A stretch of 38,633 bases of DNA. It comes from Flavobacteriales bacterium UBA7666. Lineage in GTDB: Bacteria; Bacteroidota; Bacteroidia; Flavobacteriales_D; Crocinitomicaceae. Made by a program: the position numbers and the translations under genes. Positions 1-6,623 of this stretch are shown here, piece after piece; the first letter of the stretch is position 1, and the number at the start of each line of letters is the position of its first letter. The notes under the pieces were generated by a model. It did no database searches, was not told where the DNA came from, and saw only the letters and a list, made by a program, of their open reading frames with translations. The stretch lies in the NCBI GenBank assembly GCA_002483265.1, contig DLHO01000024.1, forward strand, positions 1 to 38,633. The letters are read 5' to 3'.

Positions 1-1
1 T

Positions 2-1525
2 ACGCGCAAATCGCAATTGGATTCCGAGATTGAAGCTGTTGTGCGCAAAATCAATACCATCGAACAAGAAATCAATACCCGTAAAGGCTTACCGGTTGTA
101 AACTACACCGAAGTAGAAGTTGAACTCAATGTGGAGAAAGCAGGAAATGTGAAATTCGATTTCACCTACATTACGCACAAAGCTTCCTGGAAACCCTATT
201 ACGACATGCGAAGCAACGGTGTTGGCGCGCCTGTTTTATTAGAAGCAAAAGGATTGGTGACCCAAAGCACCGGAATTGATTGGAAAAATGTAAAACTGAT
301 TCTTTCCACAAACGACCCATATGACAATACCTTGGAACCGACACTTGATCCGTGGTACGTAAATTACTATTCTCCTGCACCGAGAAAGCAAGTCATTGAT
401 CGCTACGTTCCGGAATATAATTTTGACGGAGAAACTATTCACGGAGAAGTGACTGATGCTACTTCAGGCGAACCGTTGGCCTTTGCAAAAATCTCGATGA
501 ACAACAATCCACTGAACAGTTTTACGACTGATGCTGCGGGGCATTTCACCTTTTCCGTTCCACGAGGCGAACGCAGTTACACCATAACTTATTTGGGATA
601 TCAGCCACAATACGTAAACATCAACGCTCCTTATATCAAAACGCAATTGTACCCGGAAGCAGTTGCAATGGAAGAGCTTAAAAGTAATTATGAGCAGACT
701 GTGGTTTATTCTACTGAACCGATAACTAAAAGCGGAAGTAATATCTACTTGTCTGATGGTATATCAGAAATGGAATTAGTCGCTGGTGTTTCTGCTGAGC
801 GAAAATTACGTTCGAAAGGTAAAAAAGAGAGTTATAAAGTGGATGATGCAGGAATTTCTCGCGATTTGGATGCAAATGGAGTATACGATGCTTCTATCGC
901 TAATCAAGTGGAAAAAGATCTGCGCATGGAATTCCAGATCGAAACGCCTTTCTCTGTTCCTTCAGATGATGCAGATCATCGTGTGGCTATTGCAACCTAT
1001 CAAATGAAAGCAGATTATGAATACCACGCAGTTCCGAAATTAGATGAATCGGTTTATTTAGTAGCACAAATATCCGGGTGGGAGAAATTGAACCTCCTGA
1101 ATGGAGAATCAAACTTGTACTTTGACGGAACATACATTGGTAAAAGCTACATCGATGTGAATTCTTCCAAAGATACCTTGAGCTTCTCTTTAGGAAAAGA
1201 CAAAAAAATTGTTGCTGCCAGAAAACGCAGTGAGGAAATGAGTAAAACACGTTTACTTGGAAACCGCTATAAATATGAAGTAACTTGGGACTTCACCATC
1301 CGGAACAATGGTGGCGCGGCCATTCCAATTATTGTGAAAGATCACTTCCCTATTTCAATCAATGACGATATCAAAGTAAAACAAGGAACTTATGCAGGTG
1401 CTGTTTTGGATGAAAAGACGGGAATTCTGACATGGAAATTTACCACAAGCAAAGGCGAAACAAAACAATTCAAGTTTGACTATCAGGTAGATTACGGGAA
1501 AAACCAACCGGTTTATTTAGAGTGA
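2..1525 (+). CDS. MuiA/DUF4139 family protein, copy 1 (5' end outside window)
   Basis: The reading frame is open from the first bases, and the codons before the first possible start match residues 162-168 of the downstream paralogue, so the N-terminus (signal peptide, DUF4140 and most of the coiled coil) lies outside the window. Visible parts are the end of the coiled coil, the DUF4139 beta-rich region, an inserted CarboxypepD_reg-like domain (starting IHGEVTDATSGEPLAFAKIS) and the rest of DUF4139 to the end. Family members are called mucoidy inhibitor MuiA; the biochemical role is unknown, and an envelope location is inferred from the paralogue's signal peptide. A 56-bp gap separates it from copy 2. 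A linker at about 676-903 is unrelated to the same region of copy 2, while flanking sequence is nearly identical. Family call is confident; function is not. Confidence 0.85.
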   Translation, partial: TRKSQLDSEIEAVVRKINTIEQEINTRKGLPVVNYTEVEVELNVEKAGNVKFDFTYITHKASWKPYYDMRSNGVGAPVLLEAKGLVTQSTGIDWKNVKLILSTNDPYDNTLEPTLDPWYVNYYSPAPRKQVIDRYVPEYNFDGETIHGEVTDATSGEPLAFAKISMNNNPLNSFTTDAAGHFTFSVPRGERSYTITYLGYQPQYVNINAPYIKTQLYPEAVAMEELKSNYEQTVVYSTEPITKSGSNIYLSDGISEMELVAGVSAERKLRSKGKKESYKVDDAGISRDLDANGVYDASIANQVEKDLRMEFQIETPFSVPSDDADHRVAIATYQMKADYEYHAVPKLDESVYLVAQISGWEKLNLLNGESNLYFDGTYIGKSYIDVNSSKDTLSFSLGKDKKIVAARKRSEEMSKTRLLGNRYKYEVTWDFTIRNNGGAAIPIIVKDHFPISINDDIKVKQGTYAGAVLDEKTGILTWKFTTSKGETKQFKFDYQVDYGKNQPVYLE

Positions 1526-1581
1526 TATTTATGGAATTGCCAAAATTCTTCATCATTACTATCTAACAACATTATTTGAAC

Positions 1582-3561
1582 ATGAAAAATTTAATCTCGA
1601 TTCTGCTCCTTCTTCCGGTATTTGGTTGGAGTCAGAAAGAAACCAAAGCAGAAGCTGCGATCCAAAAAGTAACCGTTTTCAAAGAAGGTGCACAGGTGGA
1701 ACATTCCAAGGAATTGAACCTCAATACCGGTAAACAAGTGGTTATTTTCCAAAAAATGACCGACTTCATGGATCCAAGTTCTATTCAGTTGAAATGCTCT
1801 CTAGGAGCAACAATTTTGAGTGTTCGCACCCGCAAGAACTTCGACGATAAAACGATTGCTGAAACGGAACTGAACGAAAAGAACGACCGCAAAAAAGTAT
1901 TGGAAAAGCAGGAACGTACTTTACGCGACGAATACAAAGTTTTGCTTTTAGACGAACAGCTTTTGTTGAAGAACAACAGTCTGAGCAGCCAGCAGCAGGC
2001 GATGAAAATAGCAGAACTAAAAGAAGCTTCGACTTTCTTCCACGCAAAATATTCAGAGATTAATACGCGGAAATCGCAGTTGGATTATGAAATTGAAGCA
2101 GTTGTACGTAAGATCAACACCATCGAACAAGAAATCAATACACGCAAAGGGTTGCCAGTGGTGAATTACACCGAAGTAGAAGTAGAATTGGATGTAGAAA
2201 AGGCAGGAAATGTGAGTTTTGATTTCACCTATATCACACACAAAGCTTCCTGGAAACCGTATTACGACATGCGAAGCAACGGCGTTGGAGCTCCGGTTTT
2301 ACTGGAAGCAAAAGGATTAGTGACCCAAAGCACCGGCATCGACTGGAAAAATGTGAAACTCATCCTTTCCACAAACGATCCGTACGACAATACACAGGAA
2401 CCAACATTGGATCCGTGGTATGTCAATTACTACACTCCTGCTCCGAGAAAGCAGGTTGTTGACCGTTACATTCCGGAATACAACTTTGACGGAGAAACGA
2501 TCCACGGGGAAGTTACTGATGCAACTTCAGGAGAACCATTGGCTTTCGCGAAGATCTCCATGAACAACAATCCGCTCAACAGCTTCACAACCGATGCTGC
2601 CGGACATTATTCATTTTCTGTTCCCAGAGGGGAAAGAGGTTACACCATTACATATTTGGGATACCGTTCTCAATATGTCAACATCAATGCTCCGTACATC
2701 AAAACGCAATTGTACCCGGAAGCGGTGGCAATGGAAACTTTGAAATCAGGAGGAAGGGATTTTGCATTGGAGCAGGAAATGAATAAAGAAATGGATTATG
2801 AGGTAGACGAAGTAACTATCAGCGCATATAAACTTGGGTCAGGCAAAGCAAAAATCACCAGAAAAGATGTTTCGCGTATGCCTGTAAGATCGACAGCTGG
2901 CATTGCTTCTATGGAGTCATCTTCCGGGGTAATTGCTCAGCAAGTGGAAAAAGATCTGCGTATGGAATTCCAAATTGAAACACCTTTCTCCGTTCCTTCA
3001 GATGATGCGGATCATCGTGTGGCAATTGCAACCTATACTATGAAAGCGGATTACGAATATCACGCAGTTCCAAAATTGGATGAATCGGTTTATTTAGTCG
3101 CACAAATTTCAGGATGGGAGAAATTGAACCTCCTGAACGGCGAATCAAATCTGTATTTTGACGGAACATACATTGGTAAAAGCTATATCGATGTGAATTC
3201 TTCCAAAGATACCTTGAGCTTCTCCTTAGGAAAAGACAAGAAGATCGTAGCTTCCAGAAAACGCAGCGAGGAAATGAGTAAAACACGTTTACTTGGAAAC
3301 CGCTACAAATATGAAGTTACCTGGGATTTCACCATCCGGAACAACGGTGGGGCAGCCATTCCAATTATTGTGAAAGATCACTTCCCTATTTCAATCAATG
3401 ACGATATCAAAGTAAAACAAGGAACTTATGCAGGTGCTGTTTTGGATGAAAAGACGGGAATTCTGACATGGAAATTTACCACAAGCAAAGGCGAAACAAA
3501 ACAATTCAAGTTTGACTATCAGGTAGATTACGGGAAAAACCAACCGGTTTATCTGGAGTAA
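1582..3561 (+). CDS. MuiA/DUF4139 family secreted protein, copy 2
   Basis: Full-length paralogue of the preceding gene, 659 residues from the ATG at 1582; an upstream TTG in frame (1576) is less likely because the ATG gives a clean signal peptide (residues 1-18, ending GWSQ). Domains: DUF4140-like beta region about 25-90, coiled coil about 95-190, DUF4139 from about 195, interrupted by a CarboxypepD_reg-like domain at about 307-370 and a variable linker at about 385-452, then DUF4139 to the C-terminus. The linker contains VTISAYKLG...ITRKDVSRMPVRS, which resembles the start of a TonB-receptor plug but is far too short to be one. Probably exported and envelope-associated; molecular function unknown. 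A strong hairpin terminator follows 20 bp after the stop. Confidence 0.88.
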   Translation: MKNLISILLLLPVFGWSQKETKAEAAIQKVTVFKEGAQVEHSKELNLNTGKQVVIFQKMTDFMDPSSIQLKCSLGATILSVRTRKNFDDKTIAETELNEKNDRKKVLEKQERTLRDEYKVLLLDEQLLLKNNSLSSQQQAMKIAELKEASTFFHAKYSEINTRKSQLDYEIEAVVRKINTIEQEINTRKGLPVVNYTEVEVELDVEKAGNVSFDFTYITHKASWKPYYDMRSNGVGAPVLLEAKGLVTQSTGIDWKNVKLILSTNDPYDNTQEPTLDPWYVNYYTPAPRKQVVDRYIPEYNFDGETIHGEVTDATSGEPLAFAKISMNNNPLNSFTTDAAGHYSFSVPRGERGYTITYLGYRSQYVNINAPYIKTQLYPEAVAMETLKSGGRDFALEQEMNKEMDYEVDEVTISAYKLGSGKAKITRKDVSRMPVRSTAGIASMESSSGVIAQQVEKDLRMEFQIETPFSVPSDDADHRVAIATYTMKADYEYHAVPKLDESVYLVAQISGWEKLNLLNGESNLYFDGTYIGKSYIDVNSSKDTLSFSLGKDKKIVASRKRSEEMSKTRLLGNRYKYEVTWDFTIRNNGGAAIPIIVKDHFPISINDDIKVKQGTYAGAVLDEKTGILTWKFTTSKGETKQFKFDYQVDYGKNQPVYLE

Positions 3562-3581
3562 GTAAAACCTTATAAAACTTC

Positions 3582-3609
3582 AAAAGCATCAGCCGAGGCT
3601 GATGCTTTT
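3582..3609. terminator. Rho-independent terminator after the MuiA pair
   Basis: A perfect inverted repeat, AAAAGCATCAGCC (3582-3594) and its complement (3597-3609), with a tiny loop and an A/T flank on each side. It sits just after the stop of the second MuiA copy and works structurally in both directions. Confidence 0.85.
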
Positions 3610-3906
3610 ACCTGATTATGAAGAAAAATTACTATTGCACCATCAACTGCTATTAACCAACACCTCCTTATAGAAAACAAAAAACCTTACGGCGTTTTGA
3701 ATGTTAATCAAACACAGTAAATGTGGCAATAAATATGCTGTTACTTAAATAAATATCTTGGAACTTAGTAGTAAGTTGTAGATGTGTTCTATTAGTGCTT
3801 CAGCCCTACGAAGTTAAAAAAGGAACTTTAATTTTCAAAGTCAGTCTATCAAATAAATAGAATATATGATAAGTGGTTAATTTTCAGTCTAAACGGCGAG
3901 ATTTAA
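3610..3906. other. Intergenic region between convergent MuiA and aroA
   Basis: About 300 bp of AT-rich sequence between two convergent genes. I see no open frame of note, no RNA gene and no second clear terminator; how aroA transcription ends is not obvious from the sequence. Confidence 0.6.
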
Positions 3907-5148
3907 TTACAACAATTTGAAATGATCCCAAAAATCAGGATAACTTTTAGATACCGAGTCCGCATTGGTAAGAATTGTTTCACCAAGAGCAATACTTCCG
4001 GCAATTCCCAAACACATAGCAATCCGGTGATCGTGATGCGAATCTACTTCCGCTCCGTGGAGCTTTCCCGTCCCATAAATTTTCATGATATCGTCATTCA
4101 AATCAATTCTCACTCCCATTTTCCCAAACTCAGCCTGCAAGGCAACTCCCCGATTGCTTTCTTTGTGAATAAGCCTTCTAACTCCTTTCAGTGAAGAAAC
4201 CCCTTCACATTTCGCAGCTAAAACCACTAACGCAGGAAATAGATCGGGACAATCTGTCGCATCGAATTCAAATGAATGAAGCGCTGATCCATCAACCCGA
4301 ATTTCATGTTCACCAAAGGTCATTTTGCAACCTGCATTCATTAAAGCCTGCAATAGTGCTTTATCTGCCTGCAAACTGCGCATGTTTAATCCTGAAATGG
4401 AAATCGGATGACCCAAAGCAGCCGCAACTAGCCAATAACTGGCAGAACTCCAGTCAGATTCAATGGAATAGTCTCTTGCTTTGAACACTTGATTTCCCGG
4501 AATTTTGAAGACATTTCCTTCATTTTCAATCACAATTCCAAATTGCTTCAACGTACTGATCGTCATTTGAATGTATGGCCCGGATTTCATATCAACTACA
4601 GTCAAAGAACTCGATTCTTCACTTCGCGGAAGAGCCATGAGTAGACCTGAAATAAACTGAGAACTCAATGATCCATCCACTTCCAAATTCATTCCTTTAA
4701 GCGGACCACGAACTTCAATGGGTAAAAATCCTTCATTTGTTGAAACGCTGCATCCCAATTGGGGTAATACTTCATCAAAGAAGCGCATGGGTCTGGAAAG
4801 CAAACTTCCTCTTCCGGTAAGTAGCGTCTTTTGTTCAAAACCAGAAACCACACAAGTTAGTAAACGCAAACCCAAACCCGATTCACCGGCTGATAACTGT
4901 AAATTTTCAGGAAGTTTCTTGATCCCGGTAATCGAAACAACAGAACTTGGATTCGCGCTCTGTATCCCCGCCCCCATTTGCTCAATGGCATGAAGCATCG
5001 CTTGCTCGTCGTCACTTTTTCCAATTCCTGTTAAGCGAGACGTTCCATTTGCCAATGCAGCGCAAAGGATTGCTCTTTGTGAATCACTTTTTGAAGCCGG
5101 AATTTGAATATTCCCTGAAATTAAACCGGGGCGAATTACCTGTTTCAT
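3907..5148 (-). CDS. aroA: 3-phosphoshikimate 1-carboxyvinyltransferase (EPSP synthase)
   Basis: Joins shikimate-3-phosphate and phosphoenolpyruvate to give EPSP, the sixth step of the shikimate pathway, in the cytoplasm. At 413 residues it is slightly shorter than typical bacterial enzymes (about 430). Recognisable motifs are IPASKSDSQR at 17-25 (substrate lysine K20 and R25), SSQFISGLLMALP, a late KESNRG segment, and DHRIAM near the C-terminus. The loop that usually reads GNAGT-x-x-R appears here as GESGLGLR (89-96), a divergent form. The start codon overlaps the stop of the upstream DAHP synthase gene by 4 bp (ATGA), so the two are co-transcribed and probably translationally coupled, and aroA should share the attenuator upstream of that gene. 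Confidence 0.93.
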   Translation of the reverse strand: MKQVIRPGLISGNIQIPASKSDSQRAILCAALANGTSRLTGIGKSDDEQAMLHAIEQMGAGIQSANPSSVVSITGIKKLPENLQLSAGESGLGLRLLTCVVSGFEQKTLLTGRGSLLSRPMRFFDEVLPQLGCSVSTNEGFLPIEVRGPLKGMNLEVDGSLSSQFISGLLMALPRSEESSSLTVVDMKSGPYIQMTISTLKQFGIVIENEGNVFKIPGNQVFKARDYSIESDWSSASYWLVAAALGHPISISGLNMRSLQADKALLQALMNAGCKMTFGEHEIRVDGSALHSFEFDATDCPDLFPALVVLAAKCEGVSSLKGVRRLIHKESNRGVALQAEFGKMGVRIDLNDDIMKIYGTGKLHGAEVDSHHDHRIAMCLGIAGSIALGETILTNADSVSKSYPDFWDHFKLL

Positions 5149-6227
5149 TGCTCTTCCTTATCTGAAGAATTGTTCATTACCCTTACTTGGTGGCGGATTG
5201 ACTCCTGATGAATCGCATCCATTACCTGACGCACAAAACGATCGCTTAACTTATATTCCGAAGCTCTGTTTAGTCTGGCAGAAATCACCTTCTTCCAATG
5301 TTCCGGCTGTAAAATGGTAATATTGTGTTCTTTTTTGAAAAGTCCCAAGTCTTCGCTTAATTGCATTCTAGCCGTCAAAATATCAAATAGACGATCGTCT
5401 AAATCCCCGATTTTTTCACGAATAATTGAAATGTGTTCACTGTCCAGTTTTTCTGAATTCTGAGATCTTAAGACTAATGAATCTAAGAGAATCCCTAAAT
5501 TCTCAGGCGTTAATTGCTGTGCCACATCCGACCAAGCAGCATCCGGATTCCGATGTGTTTCAATGATCAACCCATCAAAATTCAAGTCCATTGCTTTTTG
5601 AGAAACTTCCAACAGCAAATTCCTGTTTCCCGTAATGTGACTCGGATCATTGATAATAGGTAAATCCGGAAGTCGTTCATGCAAGGCAATTGGAATTTCC
5701 CAATTAGGTACGTTTCGATATTTCGCATGCTTGTAGACGGAAAATCCGCGGTGGATTGCTCCCAACTCAGTTATTCCTGATTTTTCCAAACGCTCAAAAG
5801 CACCGATCCACAATTCCAAATCCGGATTAACGGGATTTTTGACTAAAACCGGAATTTTAACTCCTTTTAATGCATCCGCAATTTCCTGAACAGCAAAGGG
5901 ATTCACTGTCGTTCGTGCACCAATCCAAAGTACATCTACGCCCGCTTTTAAAGCTTGCTCAACATGTTTGGTATTGGCAACTTCTGTTGTGGTAGGAACA
6001 CCCAATTCCTTTCCAGCATTTACCAACCAACTCAAGCCAATTTCACCAACCCCTTCAAATGAATCAGGTCGTGTACGTGGCTTCCAAATCCCCGCCCGCA
6101 GCATGTCGATCTTACAAAACTGGTTGATTTGAAACGCCGTTTCCATCATTTGTTCTTCCGTTTCGGCACTGCAAGGTCCAGCAATAATAATTGGCCTTTT
6201 TCCTCCTTTTTGAATGATGCTATTCAT
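5145..6227 (-). CDS. aroF: Bifunctional DAHP synthase / chorismate mutase (type II)
   Basis: Cytoplasmic fusion enzyme of 360 residues. The N-terminal part (about 1-250) is a KDOPS-like class I DAHP synthase, with IIIAGPCSAETEEQM at 13-27, KPRTRP at 49-54 and later NDPSHITG; it condenses PEP and erythrose-4-phosphate at the entry of the shikimate pathway. The C-terminal ~95 residues (about 262-355) form an AroQ-type helical chorismate mutase (REKIGDLDDRLFDILTARM), which commits chorismate to prephenate for Phe and Tyr. This fusion is known in Bacteroidota. The gene leads a two-gene operon with aroA (4-bp overlap). Upstream lie an aromatic-rich leader peptide and a terminator, so transcription attenuation by aromatic amino acid supply is inferred. 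The symbol is a convention; naming varies between species. Confidence 0.93.
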   Translation of the reverse strand: MNSIIQKGGKRPIIIAGPCSAETEEQMMETAFQINQFCKIDMLRAGIWKPRTRPDSFEGVGEIGLSWLVNAGKELGVPTTTEVANTKHVEQALKAGVDVLWIGARTTVNPFAVQEIADALKGVKIPVLVKNPVNPDLELWIGAFERLEKSGITELGAIHRGFSVYKHAKYRNVPNWEIPIALHERLPDLPIINDPSHITGNRNLLLEVSQKAMDLNFDGLIIETHRNPDAAWSDVAQQLTPENLGILLDSLVLRSQNSEKLDSEHISIIREKIGDLDDRLFDILTARMQLSEDLGLFKKEHNITILQPEHWKKVISARLNRASEYKLSDRFVRQVMDAIHQESIRHQVRVMNNSSDKEEQ

Positions 6228-6267
6228 GATCCACCAAATTACTTTTTTTAATTCATATTAAAACAAA

Positions 6268-6294
6268 AATCCCGCTCCAAAACGAAGCGGGATT
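6268..6294 (-). terminator. Attenuator terminator upstream of the DAHP synthase gene
   Basis: Read on the minus strand, AATCCCGCT and AGCGGGATT form a 9-bp perfect stem with a 9-nt loop, followed at once by TTTGTTTT. It lies between the leader peptide (stop at 6324) and the enzyme start (6227), about 40 nt before the start codon, where it would abort transcription before the operon. A competing pairing (6323-6328 with 6292-6297) overlaps the first three bases of its 5' arm. Confidence 0.82.
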
Positions 6295-6323
6295 GAGATA
6301 TATTAACATCAATTGCCTCGAAC

Positions 6324-6377
6324 TCAATGAGCGCAAGAACACCAATAAAAATTCAAACAAAATTCCGTGTTTTTCAT
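6324..6377 (-). CDS. Aromatic amino acid leader peptide (Phe-Tyr-Trp attenuator)
   Basis: A 17-residue ORF, MKNTEFCLNFYWCSCAH, on the minus strand between promoter-side sequence and the attenuator terminator at 6268-6294. It holds consecutive Phe, Tyr and Trp codons plus an earlier Phe, the three end products of the pathway entered by the DAHP synthase/chorismate mutase that follows. The stop codon sits inside a potential hairpin spanning 6313-6336 (TTGC-g-CTC pairing with GAG-GCAA), whose loop holds the bases that could pair with the terminator's 5' arm. The layout is that of a classical ribosome-stalling attenuator: scarce charged Phe, Tyr or Trp tRNA would stall translation and allow read-through. 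Peptide and terminator are seen directly; mechanism is inferred. Confidence 0.78.
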   Translation of the reverse strand: MKNTEFCLNFYWCSCAH

Positions 6378-6449
6378 CTTCAACGGTAAAATTAATGTTA
6401 TTTATTAAACAGTAATGAATCAAATAAAATATTTTTTTCACGTTTTTTC

Positions 6450-6479
6450 TTTGAATTGTCATTTATGCATGTAAATTTG
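6450..6479 (+). promoter_or_regulatory. Bacteroidota-type promoter of the trp operon
   Basis: TTTG at 6450-6453 and TAAATTTG at 6472-6479, 18 nt apart, match the -33 TTTG and -7 TAnnTTTG elements known for Bacteroidota primary sigma factor. Transcription would start near 6483-6487, leaving about 15-20 nt before the leader ATG at 6502. Confidence 0.75.
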
Positions 6480-6501
6480 TAACATGATTTTTCAACAAAC
6501 A

Positions 6502-6549
6502 ATGAAATTTTGGTGGTGCGGGTTTACTAAAACAGTGACTGACGCATAA
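6502..6549 (+). CDS. trpL: trp operon leader peptide
   Basis: A 15-residue ORF, MKFWWCGFTKTVTDA, with two adjacent Trp codons, placed between the trp promoter and a terminator before trpE. An in-frame ATG at 6484 would add six residues but lies at the predicted transcription start, so the 6502 start is preferred unless the mRNA is leaderless. Pairings fit a classical attenuator: 6524-6528 with 6534-6538 (anti-antiterminator), 6534-6539 with 6579-6584 (AGTGAC/GTCACT antiterminator), and the terminator at 6571-6598. A ribosome stalled on the Trp codons (6511-6516) would cover the first arm and favour antitermination. Codons and hairpins are seen; the regulatory outcome is inferred from the known trp attenuation model. 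Confidence 0.82.
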   Translation: MKFWWCGFTKTVTDA

Positions 6550-6570
6550 TTCATTATATCTATTTTTTTG

Positions 6571-6603
6571 AACGGCTTGTCACTTTTGGCAAGCCGTTTT
6601 TTT
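6571..6603 (+). terminator. trp attenuator terminator
   Basis: AACGGCTTGTCA (6571-6582) pairs with TGGCAAGCCGTT (6587-6598), one wobble pair, CTTT loop, followed by a T run to 6603. It lies 22 nt after the leader peptide stop and 20 nt before the trpE start codon. Confidence 0.87.
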
Positions 6604-6623
6604 ATTTCCAAAAATCTCATTTC

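Larger units (their letters stand above)
6228..6623. other. Divergent aro/trp regulatory region
   Basis: 396 bp between the leftward DAHP synthase operon and the rightward trp operon. It contains two leader peptide ORFs on opposite strands (6324-6377 minus; 6502-6549 plus), each followed by an intrinsic terminator (6268-6294; 6571-6603), and a good Bacteroidota promoter for the trp side (6450-6479). I could not find a convincing TAnnTTTG promoter for the aro side; the nearest are 7-of-8 matches. Confidence 0.8.

Noticed and set aside
2881..2940. TonB-dependent receptor plug fused to the MuiA protein
   Set aside because: The plug-like stretch is about 40 residues with no barrel after it; the sequence returns to DUF4139.
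6253..6462. 69-codon minus-strand ORF upstream of the DAHP synthase gene
   Set aside because: It reads the attenuator region in a different frame from the F-Y-W leader, runs through the terminator hairpin and has no recognisable domain.
6378..6480. Promoter for the leftward aro operon
   Set aside because: Candidates such as TAATTTTA or TTTATTTG match only seven of eight positions and lack a well-spaced TTTG, so I did not list one.
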